The notes under the pieces: generated by a model
The model's input: the letters and a program-made list of their open reading frames with translations, nothing else
The model's database searches: none
What the model was told of the DNA's origin: nothing
Shown: piece by piece, positions 26,984 to 36,306 of the stretch
Layout of the letters: each line of letters begins with the position of its first letter
Numbering within the stretch: the first letter of the stretch is position 1
Made by a program: the position numbers and the translations under genes
Origin: Formosa algae
GTDB taxonomy: Bacteria; Bacteroidota; Bacteroidia; Flavobacteriales; Flavobacteriaceae
NCBI RefSeq assembly: GCF_001439665.1
Contig: NZ_LMAK01000076.1
Span: 35,696 to 99,695 of the forward strand
Length of the DNA stretch: 64,000 bases
Direction of reading: 5' to 3'

Positions 26984-27369
26984 TGGAAGTAATTCACAAA
27001 ATTGGCCGTAGAAAGACGGCTGTTGCTCGTGTATACGTTGCCCCAGGTGAGGGTAAAATTACAGTGAACAAAAAAGACGTGGCGGATTATTTTACTACTG
27101 CAACTTTGCAGTATAAAGTAAACCAACCTTTAACCATGACTAACAATGATAGCAACTTTGATATTACAGTAAATGTATATGGAGGTGGTATTACTGGACA
27201 AGCAGAAGCAATCCGTTTAGCTATTTCTCGTGTTATGTGCGAGATTGATGCAGAAAACAGATTAATTCTTAAGCCAGAAGGTTTATTAACTAGAGATCCA
27301 AGAATGGTGGAGCGTAAGAAATTCGGTCAGAAGAAAGCGCGTAAGAAATTCCAATTCTCAAAACGTTAA
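26983..27369 (+). CDS. rpsI: 30S ribosomal protein S9
   Basis: 128-residue small-subunit protein. It starts MEVIHKIGRRKTAVARV, has GGGITGQAEAIRLAISR in the middle and ends in the basic C-terminal tail KKARKKFQFSKR, whose terminal Lys-Arg contacts P-site tRNA. The ATG overlaps the rplM stop by one base. 201 bases without a gene separate it from rpsB. Confidence 0.98.
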   Translation: MEVIHKIGRRKTAVARVYVAPGEGKITVNKKDVADYFTTATLQYKVNQPLTMTNNDSNFDITVNVYGGGITGQAEAIRLAISRVMCEIDAENRLILKPEGLLTRDPRMVERKKFGQKKARKKFQFSKR

Positions 27370-27570
27370 TATCATCCTCAACTCGATTGGGAATCGCTTC
27401 TTAGCACTCTCAATCTGGTTGAATTTTAAAAAATTAAAAATAAGTTATTGTTGTCCTAGTTGAAAAACAGGATTTAGTTTAGCATCTAAATGAAGCCAAC
27501 AGCCTTAAGGTTATAAAACCTAAAGCCCAATGGAACATTGCTAATTCAACAGAACGTAAACTATTACAAA
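27370..27570 (+). promoter_or_regulatory. long structured leader region before rpsB
   Basis: 201 bases with several potential hairpins: TCAAC/GTTGA (27378-27422) enclosing CGATT-GGG-AATCG (27384-27396), and a stem of 5 plus 3 pairs at 27504-27525 (AGGTT/AACCT, with CTT/AAG beyond a mismatch). No -7 box with TTTG and no T-run terminator is evident. S2 is autoregulated through its leader in several bacteria, so a similar element is plausible here. Confidence 0.4.
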
Positions 27571-28344
27571 ATGGCAAAAGTAGAAGTAAAAGAATTACTA
27601 GAAGCAGGTGTACATTTCGGTCACTTGACTCGTAAATGGGATCCAAACATGGCTCCTTACGTATATATGGAACGTAACGGTATCCATATTATCAACTTAT
27701 ATAAAACTGCAGCAAAAATTGATGAAGCTGGTGAAGCATTAAGCAAAATCGCTGCTTCAGGACGTAAAATCCTTTTCGTTGCAACTAAAAAGCAAGCTAA
27801 AGACATCGTATCAGAAAAAGCTGGGGCAATTAACATGCCTTACATTACTGAAAGATGGCCTGGTGGAATGTTAACTAACTTCGTAACTATTAGAAAAGCG
27901 GTTAAAAAAATGGCTTCTATTGATAGAATGAAGAAAGATGGTACATTCATGACCTTATCTAAAAAAGAACGTTTACAAGTTGATCGTTTAAGAGCTAAGT
28001 TAGAAAAAAACTTAGGTTCTATTAGCGACATGACACGTTTACCAGGAGCTTTATTTGTAGTAGACATTAAGCGTGAGCATATCGCGATTAAAGAAGCACA
28101 AAAATTAAACATTCCAATCTTTGCAATGGTAGATACTAACTCTGACCCACGTCAAGTTGATTTCGTGATCCCTGCAAACGACGATGCTTCTAAATCAATC
28201 GATAAAGTTTTATCTCACGTAACTGGTGCTATTGCAGATGGTTTAGCAGAACGTAAGGCTGATAAAGATTCTAAAGATTCAGCAAAAGCTGAAAAACCTT
28301 CACCTTCTAAAGCAAAAGCAACAGCTGGCGAAGAAGAAGAATAA
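27571..28344 (+). CDS. rpsB: 30S ribosomal protein S2
   Basis: 257-residue small-subunit protein. I place the start at the ATG at 27571 (MAKVEVKELLEAGVHFGH), the family's standard N-terminus; the open frame extends 11 codons upstream but that extension is not conserved in kind. Family blocks include TRKWDPNMAPY, ERWPGGMLTNF and FAMVDTNSDP. The C-terminal ~25 residues are a Lys/Glu/Ser/Ala-rich tail. It is followed by a hairpin with a T run at 28374 and then tsf, the classical S2-EF-Ts pair. Confidence 0.97.
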   Translation: MAKVEVKELLEAGVHFGHLTRKWDPNMAPYVYMERNGIHIINLYKTAAKIDEAGEALSKIAASGRKILFVATKKQAKDIVSEKAGAINMPYITERWPGGMLTNFVTIRKAVKKMASIDRMKKDGTFMTLSKKERLQVDRLRAKLEKNLGSISDMTRLPGALFVVDIKREHIAIKEAQKLNIPIFAMVDTNSDPRQVDFVIPANDDASKSIDKVLSHVTGAIADGLAERKADKDSKDSAKAEKPSPSKAKATAGEEEE

Positions 28345-28373
28345 ACTACAAATAATCATTACATAACATAAAT

Positions 28374-28423
28374 AAGTCGTTTAGTTCTTTTCTTTGCAGA
28401 AAAATAATTGAACGACTTTTTTT
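28374..28423 (+). terminator. terminator-like hairpin between rpsB and tsf
   Basis: AAGTCGTT and AACGACTT form an 8-bp stem with a 29-base loop, followed by seven T's. It sits between two genes normally co-transcribed, so it is either a partial terminator that lowers tsf expression or the true end of the rpsB transcript. Confidence 0.6.
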
Positions 28424-28445
28424 AAACTTATATTACTTAGAAATT

Positions 28446-29408
28446 ATGGTAAAAGTAACAGCCGCAGAGGTAAACAAACTTAGACAAGCTACTGGTGCAG
28501 GAATGATGGACTGTAAAAAAGCGTTAGTTGAAGCTGAAGGAGATTTCGATAAAGCTATCGATGTCTTACGTAAAAAAGGACAAAAAGTTGCTGCAAACAG
28601 AGCAGATAGAGATTCTAGTGAAGGTGCTGCTGTAGCAAAAGTAAACGACGCTAACACTGTAGGTGTATCTATAGTATTAGGTTGTGAAACTGACTTTGTT
28701 GGTAAAAACGAAAACTTCGTAGCTTTAGCAAATAAAATTGCTGACATCGCAATGACTGTTAGCAGTAAAGAAGAACTTTTAGCTGCAGATATAGATGGTC
28801 TTACTGTTGCTGATAAATTAGTTGAACAAACTGGTGTTATTGGTGAAAAATTAGAGATTAAAGATTACTCTAGATTAGAAGCTCCTTATGTAGGTTCTTA
28901 TGTACATATTAACAAAATTGCTGCTTTAGTAGGTCTTTCTGCTGTAGTAGACAATGGTGATGTTTTAGCTAAAGATTTAGCAATGCAAGTAGCTTCTATG
29001 GGAGCTTCAACATTATCTTATAAAGATTTCGATCCTGCATTCGTAGCATCAGAAACTGAAGCTAGAATTGCTGTTATCGAAAAAGATAATATCGAATTAG
29101 GACGTTTAGGTAAAACACTTAAAAATGTACCTCAATACATTTCTATGTCTCAAATTACTCCTGAAGTTTTAGCGCAAGCAGAAGAAGATGCTAAAGCAGA
29201 ACTTAAGGCAGAAAACAAACCAGAAAAAATCTGGGATAAAATTCTTCCAGGAAAAATGGAGCGTTTCATTTCTGACAACACAACGTTAGACCAAGAACAA
29301 TGTTTATTAGACCAAAATTTCATCAAAGATGAAAAAATGAAAGTTAGTAAATATGTAGAGTCTTTCAACGTATCTGTTACAGGATTTACACGTGTTGCTT
29401 TAGGATAA
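28446..29408 (+). CDS. tsf: translation elongation factor Ts
   Basis: 320-residue guanine-nucleotide exchange factor for EF-Tu. The N-terminal UBA-like domain has LRQATGAGMMDCKKAL; the core has the essential TDFVGKNENF motif (about residues 80-89) that displaces magnesium from EF-Tu. The length is greater than the ~280 residues of E. coli EF-Ts because of an extended, charged C-terminal half, as is usual in Bacteroidetes. It lies downstream of rpsB with a terminator-like hairpin between, and ends at a strong terminator. Confidence 0.97.
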   Translation: MVKVTAAEVNKLRQATGAGMMDCKKALVEAEGDFDKAIDVLRKKGQKVAANRADRDSSEGAAVAKVNDANTVGVSIVLGCETDFVGKNENFVALANKIADIAMTVSSKEELLAADIDGLTVADKLVEQTGVIGEKLEIKDYSRLEAPYVGSYVHINKIAALVGLSAVVDNGDVLAKDLAMQVASMGASTLSYKDFDPAFVASETEARIAVIEKDNIELGRLGKTLKNVPQYISMSQITPEVLAQAEEDAKAELKAENKPEKIWDKILPGKMERFISDNTTLDQEQCLLDQNFIKDEKMKVSKYVESFNVSVTGFTRVALG

Positions 29409-29443
29409 CATACATATAACTGATATTTTTCAGTAAACATATT

Positions 29444-29485
29444 AAAGGCCATTACTCTACATTAGAGCTAATGGCCTTTTTTTTT
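29444..29485 (+). terminator. strong terminator after tsf
   Basis: AAAGGCCATTA pairs with TAATGGCCTTT (11 bp), with an inner CTCT/AGAG extension, followed by a run of T's. It ends the ribosomal block before the separate pyrH promoter. Confidence 0.88.
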
Positions 29486-29534
29486 AAAGACATAAGACAG
29501 GCAAAATTTAATCATGCATTTTAAAAAATTTATG

Positions 29535-29542
29535 TAATTTTG
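29535..29542 (+). promoter_or_regulatory. -7 promoter box of pyrH-frr
   Basis: TAATTTTG matches TAnnTTTG and ends 22 bases before the pyrH ATG, just downstream of the tsf terminator. Confidence 0.6.
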
Positions 29543-29564
29543 CGCAACTTCTATAAAACAAACT

Positions 29565-30272
29565 ATGAAATTTAAACGCATCCTTTTAAAATTATCAGGC
29601 GAAGCTTTAATGGGCGAACGTCAATACGGTATAGACCCTGTACGTTTAGCCGAATACGCTCAAGACATTAAAACCATTACCGATTCTGGTGTTGAAGTGG
29701 CTATTGTAATTGGAGGAGGAAATATTTTTAGAGGTGTTGCAGGTGCAAGTAACGGTATGGATCGTGTACAAGGCGACCATATGGGCATGTTAGCAACCGT
29801 AATTAACGGTTTAGCACTACAGAGTGCTTTAGAAGATGCCGGAATCCCTACACGTTTACAAACGGCCATTAAAATTAACGAAGTCGCAGAACCTTTTATT
29901 CGCAGAAAAGCCATGCGCCACCTAGAAAAAGGGCGTGTTGTTATTTTTGGTGGAGGGACAGGAAACCCCTATTTCACAACAGATTCTGCTGCTGTATTAA
30001 GAGCCATAGAAATTGAAGCAGATGTTATATTAAAAGGCACACGTGTAGATGGTATATATACCTCAGATCCTGAAAAAGACAGTAATGCTGTGAAATTTGA
30101 CACCATTTCTTTCGACGAAGTATTAAGAAAAGGACTTAAAGTAATGGATACAACTGCATTTACATTAAGTCAAGAAAATAAATTACCAATTGTTGTTTTT
30201 GATATGAACACGAATGGAAATTTATTGAAAGTTGTTTCTGGAGAAAACATTGGAACAGAAGTAAATGTTTAA
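29565..30272 (+). CDS. pyrH: UMP kinase
   Basis: Converts UMP to UDP with ATP in pyrimidine nucleotide synthesis; hexameric bacterial enzyme of the amino-acid-kinase fold. The 235 residues include [10 protein letters not shown] at the N-terminus (phosphate binding), [36 protein letters not shown] and the [13 protein letters not shown] nucleotide segment. It has its own promoter box after the tsf terminator and is followed 40 bases later by frr in the conserved pyrH-frr pair. Confidence 0.98.
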   Translation: MKFKRILLKLSGEALMGERQYGIDPVRLAEYAQDIKTITDSGVEVAIVIGGGNIFRGVAGASNGMDRVQGDHMGMLATVINGLALQSALEDAGIPTRLQTAIKINEVAEPFIRRKAMRHLEKGRVVIFGGGTGNPYFTTDSAAVLRAIEIEADVILKGTRVDGIYTSDPEKDSNAVKFDTISFDEVLRKGLKVMDTTAFTLSQENKLPIVVFDMNTNGNLLKVVSGENIGTEVNV

Positions 30273-30312
30273 TTTGATTTTTTAAATTTATATCACAGTA
30301 AAGTTTAAAACC

Positions 30313-30870
30313 ATGAATGAAGATATTCAATTTATTATAGATTCTACCAAAGAAGGCATGGACGCTGCCGTTAGACATCTTGAAAAACAATTTGTAAATA
30401 TTAGAGCAGGAAAAGCAAGTCCAGCAATGCTTGGTAGTGTAATGGTAGATTATTACGGATCGCCAACACCATTAAGTCAAGTAGCCAATGTAAATACGCC
30501 TGATGGTAGAACGATAAGTGTTCAGCCATGGGAAAAAAACATGCTTCACGAAATTGAAAAAGCAATTATGGTTGCCAACATAGGCTTTAATCCTATGAAT
30601 AATGGTGACATGATTATTATAAATGTACCGCCTTTAACTGAAGAACGCAGACGCGAACTAGCTAAACAGGCCAAAGCTGAAGCAGAAGATGGTAAAATTG
30701 GTGTTAGAAACGCCAGAAAAGATGCTAACAACGATATTAAAAAGTTAGATGATGCTTCTGAAGATGAAAAGAAAATTGGAGAAGTAGAAATCCAGAAACT
30801 TACCGATATATATGTCAAGAAAATTGACGAAGTGCTTTCGGTCAAGGAAAAGGAAATAATGACTGTATAA
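30313..30870 (+). CDS. frr: ribosome recycling factor
   Basis: 185-residue factor that, with EF-G, splits post-termination ribosomes. Typical features are RAGKASPAML, the DYYGSPTPLSQVANV loop, NVPPLTEERRRELAKQAK and the long helical hairpin that closes with the IDEVLSVKEKEIMTV end. It is co-directional with pyrH (40-base gap) and is closed by a terminator 5-35 bases after the stop. Confidence 0.98.
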   Translation: MNEDIQFIIDSTKEGMDAAVRHLEKQFVNIRAGKASPAMLGSVMVDYYGSPTPLSQVANVNTPDGRTISVQPWEKNMLHEIEKAIMVANIGFNPMNNGDMIIINVPPLTEERRRELAKQAKAEAEDGKIGVRNARKDANNDIKKLDDASEDEKKIGEVEIQKLTDIYVKKIDEVLSVKEKEIMTV

Positions 30871-30875
30871 AAAAT

Positions 30876-30905
30876 AAAGCGACAATTCAGTCGCTTTTTT
30901 TTATC
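30876..30905 (+). terminator. terminator after frr
   Basis: AGCGAC and GTCGCT form a 6-bp stem over loop AATTCA, extended by A-T pairs and followed by a run of T's. Confidence 0.8.
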
Positions 30906-30982
30906 CTACTAATCAATTCTTACGCTAAAGTAAGTCGTGTTTTAATTTAAAGTTCGTTTAATTTACCGCTATACATATCTAT

Positions 30983-32260
30983 ATGCTTAAATACTATCTA
31001 AGTTTTATATGCTTATGCTCTATTTTTATTAGTAGAGCACAAGTTATTGCTTCAGATGTTAGCAGTGCAAAAGACAGTATAAAAGCAATAAAAAAAGCAG
31101 AATTAGTACACCATATTGGTAATGGTTATATTCCTTTAAAGTATTTTAATTTAGACCTCAGATACTTAATTAAATTTAATCAGTACGAAGGTATAAGAAC
31201 CGGTTTAGGCGGCACAACAAGTAACAAGCTCTCTGAGGCATTTAGAATAAATGGTTATGCGGTTTACGGATTTAAAGATGCACAATACAAATATAGTATT
31301 GGCGCTGGTTACCGTATAAATAAATCCCACAATACATGGTTTAATGCGTCTTATACAGACGACTTACAAGAAACAGCAAGTACACACTTTTTAACAGACA
31401 AGCGCATCTTTCAATTTTTTGAGCCGCGTTTGCTTAATATCAGTTTATTTTATCGTCATAAAACAAAATCGGCTTCTATTCAGCATGATTTTGGTCCGAA
31501 GTTAAATAGCGAAACACAATTTTCTGCTAGCGAAATAGATCCTAAATTCGACTATCAATTTATTACAGATGAAGGGTCTTATTCTAATTACGATCTTAGC
31601 ATGGCTAAATTTGCGTTATATTGGAGTCCGTTTGATATTTACAAACCCACAGAATTCGGAAACAAAAGAACGCATAGCGGATACCCTAAGCTTACCTTTC
31701 AGTACTCCCAGAGTTTTAACGGTCCTAGTTTTGGAGATTTTAGCTTTCAGAAGTTAGATTTTAAAACTACTTATCACTTTATTCACAATAAAGCCTCGCA
31801 TAGCGAAATAGATTTGGTTACTGGAATTGCTATTGGCGACACGCCACTTACCCATTTATACCACGCCTATCCAAACAACATAAACAAAGCTACTATTATG
31901 CAACGTTTTTCCGTGGCCGGGTTAAATAGCTTTGAAACCATGTACTTTAACGAGTTTTTCTCAGACATGTTTTCGGTGGTTCAGTTTAAACATTTTTTTA
32001 AACCTTTTTATAATTCTACATTCTCCAGGCCCCAATTGGTCCTACTCTCTCGCTTTGCTATAGGCGACATGAAAAACAAAGACCGACATGAAGGCATCAC
32101 TTTTGACACGCTTGATAAAGGGTACTTAGAATCGGGTTTTGAACTAAATCAATTAATATTTGGTTTCGGACTAAGCTTAACGTATCGCTATGGCGCTTAT
32201 CATTTACCAGAAATTGAAGATAATTTTGCTTTAAAGTTTACATTTAACGTTACATTATAA
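30983..32260 (+). CDS. outer-membrane beta-barrel protein, DUF5686 C-terminal-domain type
   Basis: 425 residues with a signal peptide ending near ISRAQ and, after a short linker, alternating aromatic/hydrophobic strands typical of a beta-barrel; it ends in ALKFTFNVTL, a barrel-type terminal strand. The early block with EGIRTGLGG, GYAVYGFKDAQYKYSIG resembles the barrel half of DUF5686 proteins, which are normally ~800 residues with an N-terminal carboxypeptidase-regulatory-like domain. That domain is absent here, so this is a barrel-only version. It is followed 59 bases later by an RND-like exporter with its own promoter. Function unknown. Confidence 0.72.
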   Translation: MLKYYLSFICLCSIFISRAQVIASDVSSAKDSIKAIKKAELVHHIGNGYIPLKYFNLDLRYLIKFNQYEGIRTGLGGTTSNKLSEAFRINGYAVYGFKDAQYKYSIGAGYRINKSHNTWFNASYTDDLQETASTHFLTDKRIFQFFEPRLLNISLFYRHKTKSASIQHDFGPKLNSETQFSASEIDPKFDYQFITDEGSYSNYDLSMAKFALYWSPFDIYKPTEFGNKRTHSGYPKLTFQYSQSFNGPSFGDFSFQKLDFKTTYHFIHNKASHSEIDLVTGIAIGDTPLTHLYHAYPNNINKATIMQRFSVAGLNSFETMYFNEFFSDMFSVVQFKHFFKPFYNSTFSRPQLVLLSRFAIGDMKNKDRHEGITFDTLDKGYLESGFELNQLIFGFGLSLTYRYGAYHLPEIEDNFALKFTFNVTL

Positions 32261-32293
32261 TAGTTTAGGCTTAAGTAATACGTAGCTTTTTTC

Positions 32294-32301
32294 TACATTT
32301 G
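32294..32301 (+). promoter_or_regulatory. -7 promoter box of the RND/MMPL-like exporter gene; decides its start
   Basis: TACATTTG matches TAnnTTTG. Its final TTG is in frame with the gene and would serve as an upstream start, but it lies upstream of the expected transcript start, so the ATG at 32320 (18 bases further on) is the real start. Confidence 0.6.
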
Positions 32302-32319
32302 CGGTTCTTTAATAAACTT

Positions 32320-34725
32320 ATGCTTAAACTATTCACAACAGGCTTTTGGGAGCGTATTGCAAGATTAATTTTACGAAATAAAATCGCGATATTAATTGCT
32401 ATTGTTCTGGCTACTATTTTCTTAAGTACGCAATGGAAATACATGCGCTTTACTTATACAGAGGCAAATTTATTACCAGACCATCATGAAGTAAATCAGA
32501 CTTATAACGATTTTTTAAATATTTTTGGTGAAGAAGGAAACCTTATTGTGTTAGGTGTTAAAGACAGTACTTTTTTTACCGTCGATAAACTTAATGCTTG
32601 GAATAAACTTGCCGAAAGTTTTAAATCTGCAAACGAAGTTGATGCCGTAATTTCCATAAAAGATTTACAAAAATTAATAAAAAACGACAGCCTTAAAAAG
32701 TTCACTCTTGAGCCTTTTATTATAGATTCATTGTCGACTTCTAAACAAGTAGATACCTTACAAGAAGAGTTGTTTGAAAAGTATCCGTTTTACGATAATT
32801 TCTTATTCAACAAAAAAACAAAAACCATACGTACGGCAATCTACATGAATAAAGATGTCGTGAACACGCCTGCACGTAAAGATTTTGTAATGGATATTCT
32901 GATTCCTAAAATTGAAGCGTTCGAAAAAGATACGGGCATAAACGTTCATGTTTCGGGAATGCCATACGTAAGAACGTTAAATGCTCAGAATATAGTCGAT
33001 GAAATTGGTCTTTTTGTAGGTGCTGCATTATTGGTAACATCTCTAATTTTCTTTTTCTTTTTCAGATCGTTTAGAGCCACATTTATATCGCTTATAGTCG
33101 TATGTATTGGTGTAATGTGGACATTAGGAATACTCGGACTTTTAAAATACGAGATTACGGTATTAACGGCTTTAATTCCGCCATTAATCATTGTAATTGG
33201 GATACCTAACTGTATATTCTTAATAAATAAATATCAGCAAGAGGTTAAATCTCATGGTAACAAAGTCAAGTCTTTACAACGCGTTATTACTAAAGTTGGT
33301 AATGCAACTTTAATGACAAATATTACCACAGCCTCTGGTTTTGCAACTTTTATCTTAACCGAGAGCACCTTGCTTAAAGAATTTGGTATTGTAGCTTCAT
33401 TAAGTATCATTGCCATTTTTATATTATGCTTACTAATCATCCCTATTCTATATACATTTTTACCGTTCCCGAAAGAGCGTCATTTAGAACACTTAAATAG
33501 ACGTTGGATTGGAGCCTTTGTTGGCTGGATGGAATATATGGTAAGACATAGACGCATTTCAATTTACATTTCTGCAGTAATCCTTTTAGCAGTTAGCATT
33601 ATTGGTATTTATCAAATTAAAATATCGGGAAGTTTACTTGAAGATATGCCACAAAAGGCCCATTTCTTTAAAGATATAGAATTCTTTGAGCAAGAGTTTG
33701 ATGGTATTATGCCATTAGAACTTATGGTCGATACTCAGCGTAAAAAAGGAGTGATGAAGCTGAGCACACTAAAACGTATAGACGAATTAGAAGAAGCGAT
33801 TATCGATATACCAGAATTGTCAAGACCCATTTCTGTAGTAAGTTTAGTTAAATATTCTAAACAAGCTTACTATAACGGAAATCCGAAATATTACCAATTA
33901 CCAACGTCTCAAGAGAGTAGTTTTATCTTGTCTTACGCCAAAAATTCGTCTAACGATACCGAGTTATTACAAAGTTTTGTGGATAGTACAGGGCGTTATG
34001 CACGTATTACCACCTTTATGAAAGATATTGGTACAGATAAAATGCAAGATATTGAAGACAAGCTTCAAACTAAAATAGATAAAGTATTTCCAGACGATCG
34101 CTATAAAGTGATTATGACAGGAAAAGCATTAGTTTTCCAAAAAGGTACAACCTATTTGGTTAAAAATTTAGCAATCTCATTAACCTTAGCCATCTTACTT
34201 ATTGCCTTATTTATGGCTTATATGTTTAGATCGCTAAAAATGATTTTAATCTCTTTAATTCCAAACCTATTGCCTTTACTAATTACGGCAGGTTTAATGG
34301 GATATTTAGGTGTACCAATAAAACCATCTACCATATTGGTATTTAGTATTGCTTTTGGTATTTCTGTAGATGATACCATTCACTTCTTAGCCAAATATCG
34401 CCAAGAATTACAAGCCAATAATTGGAAAATTAAACGCTCGGTTTACGGAGCATTACGCGAAACAGGTGTAAGTATGTTTTACACTTCTACAGTCTTATTT
34501 TTCGGATTTTCGGTATTTATGATTTCTAGTTTTGGAGGTACGGTAGCCTTAGGAGGATTAGTATCCGTAACGTTATTATTTGCTATGCTTTCTAATTTAC
34601 TCTTGTTACCTTCATTATTATTATCGTTAGAACGTAACATTGCCAATAAAGAAGTATTAAGAAAACCTGCTATTAACATTATCCCAGATGATAGCGAAGA
34701 TACCGAAGACGAAGAAAAACAATAA
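32320..34725 (+). CDS. RND superfamily (MMPL/SSD-type) transporter
   Basis: 801-residue inner-membrane protein from the ATG at 32320. It has the single-chain RND layout: one helix near residue 25, a periplasmic domain (about 45-215), five or six helices (about 215-370), a second helix near 395 and periplasmic domain, and a final helix block (about 610-760). The sterol-sensing-like segment PPLIIVIGIPNCIFLINKY and its repeat FSIAFGISVDDTIHFLAKYR carry the charged residues used for proton relay. Such proteins export lipids or hopanoids rather than drugs; the cargo is unknown. It shares the locus with the barrel gene upstream, a possible outer-membrane partner. Confidence 0.88.
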   Translation: MLKLFTTGFWERIARLILRNKIAILIAIVLATIFLSTQWKYMRFTYTEANLLPDHHEVNQTYNDFLNIFGEEGNLIVLGVKDSTFFTVDKLNAWNKLAESFKSANEVDAVISIKDLQKLIKNDSLKKFTLEPFIIDSLSTSKQVDTLQEELFEKYPFYDNFLFNKKTKTIRTAIYMNKDVVNTPARKDFVMDILIPKIEAFEKDTGINVHVSGMPYVRTLNAQNIVDEIGLFVGAALLVTSLIFFFFFRSFRATFISLIVVCIGVMWTLGILGLLKYEITVLTALIPPLIIVIGIPNCIFLINKYQQEVKSHGNKVKSLQRVITKVGNATLMTNITTASGFATFILTESTLLKEFGIVASLSIIAIFILCLLIIPILYTFLPFPKERHLEHLNRRWIGAFVGWMEYMVRHRRISIYISAVILLAVSIIGIYQIKISGSLLEDMPQKAHFFKDIEFFEQEFDGIMPLELMVDTQRKKGVMKLSTLKRIDELEEAIIDIPELSRPISVVSLVKYSKQAYYNGNPKYYQLPTSQESSFILSYAKNSSNDTELLQSFVDSTGRYARITTFMKDIGTDKMQDIEDKLQTKIDKVFPDDRYKVIMTGKALVFQKGTTYLVKNLAISLTLAILLIALFMAYMFRSLKMILISLIPNLLPLLITAGLMGYLGVPIKPSTILVFSIAFGISVDDTIHFLAKYRQELQANNWKIKRSVYGALRETGVSMFYTSTVLFFGFSVFMISSFGGTVALGGLVSVTLLFAMLSNLLLLPSLLLSLERNIANKEVLRKPAINIIPDDSEDTEDEEKQ

Positions 34726-34756
34726 CAACAATTAAAATATGCTGTGCATAAAGAAT

Positions 34757-34764
34757 TATATTTG
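34757..34764 (+). promoter_or_regulatory. -7 promoter box of asnS
   Basis: TATATTTG, a perfect match, ending 20 bases before the asnS ATG. Confidence 0.65.
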
Positions 34765-34784
34765 CATGTTTAAAAATATTTAAA

Positions 34785-36218
34785 ATGAAACCAAGTACAA
34801 TTTCAGAATTATTAAAACAAGACTTTACTTTACAAGAAGTAGACATTAAAGGTTGGGTAAGAACATTTAGAGCTAACCGTTTTATTGCTTTAAACGATGG
34901 TTCATCATTACAAAACATTCAATGTGTTGTCGACTTCGAAAATACAAACGAAGACATATTAAAACGCATCACAACAGGAGCTGCGGTTCATATAAAAGGG
35001 GAATTAGCCGAAAGTCAAGGTAAAGGACAGTCGGTAGAGATTCAAGTGAAATCAATAGAAATTCTAGGAGATTCAGATCCTGAAACTTACCCTATTCAAC
35101 CTAAAAAACACTCTTTCGAATTTTTAAGAGAAAATGCTCATTTACGTACTAGAACAAATACATTTAGTGCTGTAATGCGTTTACGTTCATCATTATCTTT
35201 TGCCATTCACAAGTATTTTAACGACAATGGTTTCTTCTATGTGCATACTCCAATTATTACTGGTAGTGATGCAGAAGGAGCAGGAGAAATGTTTCGTGTT
35301 ACCAATTTAGATGCTAAAACACCACCATTAACAGAAGATGGAAACGTAGATTTTACTGAAGATTTCTTCGGAAAAGAAACAAATCTTACCGTTTCTGGGC
35401 AATTAGAGGCAGAAACTTACGCCATGTCTTTAGGTAAAGTTTATACATTTGGACCAACATTTAGAGCAGAAAACTCGAATACATCTAGACATTTATCTGA
35501 ATTCTGGATGATTGAGCCAGAAGTTGCCTTTATGGATCTTGCTGGAAACATGGATTTAGCTGAAGATTTCATGAAATCTGTAATCGGACATGTACTTGAA
35601 AACAATTTTGAAGATTTAGAATTTTTAGATCAACGTTTACAAGACGAGGATAAAAAGAAACCACAAGCAGAACGTAGTGAAATGACGTTAATTGAAAAAT
35701 TACGTTTCGTAGCAGATAACAATTTTAAACGTGTAAGCTACACAGAAGCTATCGATATTTTACGCAACAGTAAGCCAAACAAAAAGAAAAAATTCAAATA
35801 TATTATTAACGAATGGGGAGCAGATTTACAAAGTGAACACGAACGTTTTCTTGTAGAAAAACACTTTAAGTGTCCTGTAATCTTATTTGATTATCCAGCA
35901 AATATTAAAGCATTTTACATGCGTTTAAACGAAGATGGCAAAACCGTACGTGCTATGGATATCTTATTCCCTGGTATTGGTGAAATTGTTGGTGGTGCAC
36001 AACGTGAAGAACGTTTAGATGTATTAAAGCAAAAAATGGCCGTTTTAGGAATCGACGAAGAAGAGCTTTGGTGGTACTTAGACCTTAGAAAATATGGTAC
36101 TGCAGTACACTCTGGTTTTGGATTAGGATTTGAGCGTTTAGTGATGTTTGCAACAGGAATGTCTAACATTCGTGATGTGATCCCTTTCCCAAGAACACCG
36201 CAGAACGCAGAATTTTAA
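34785..36218 (+). CDS. asnS: asparaginyl-tRNA synthetase
   Basis: 477-residue class IIb synthetase that charges tRNA-Asn. The N-terminal OB fold (about 15-110) binds the anticodon. The catalytic core has motif 1 around the ITGSDAEGAG region, motif 2 FRAENSNTSRHLSEFWMIEPE and motif 3 GFGLGFERLVMF, ending FPRTPQNAEF as expected for AsnRS rather than AspRS. It also has an Asn-specific insertion near residues 285-330. Its own promoter box lies 20 bases upstream, and a terminator follows. Confidence 0.97.
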   Translation: MKPSTISELLKQDFTLQEVDIKGWVRTFRANRFIALNDGSSLQNIQCVVDFENTNEDILKRITTGAAVHIKGELAESQGKGQSVEIQVKSIEILGDSDPETYPIQPKKHSFEFLRENAHLRTRTNTFSAVMRLRSSLSFAIHKYFNDNGFFYVHTPIITGSDAEGAGEMFRVTNLDAKTPPLTEDGNVDFTEDFFGKETNLTVSGQLEAETYAMSLGKVYTFGPTFRAENSNTSRHLSEFWMIEPEVAFMDLAGNMDLAEDFMKSVIGHVLENNFEDLEFLDQRLQDEDKKKPQAERSEMTLIEKLRFVADNNFKRVSYTEAIDILRNSKPNKKKKFKYIINEWGADLQSEHERFLVEKHFKCPVILFDYPANIKAFYMRLNEDGKTVRAMDILFPGIGEIVGGAQREERLDVLKQKMAVLGIDEEELWWYLDLRKYGTAVHSGFGLGFERLVMFATGMSNIRDVIPFPRTPQNAEF

Positions 36219-36238
36219 TCTAATAAAATACTCATAAA

Positions 36239-36278
36239 AACAATCTATGTACACCTTTATGTAGATTGTTTTTTTTAT
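36239..36278 (+). terminator. terminator after asnS
   Basis: AACAATCTA pairs with TAGATTGTT around a 14-base loop, followed by eight or more T's. Confidence 0.82.
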
Positions 36279-36306
36279 TTTTATTGATAAATCGCACTAA
36301 ACTTTT

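Noticed and set aside
27538..27570. Extended N-terminus of S2
   Set aside because: The in-frame ATG at 27571 gives the standard MAKVEVKELLEAGVHFGH start.
32299..32319. TTG-initiated extension of the RND/MMPL exporter
   Set aside because: The TTG is part of the -7 box TACATTTG and would lie upstream of the transcript start.
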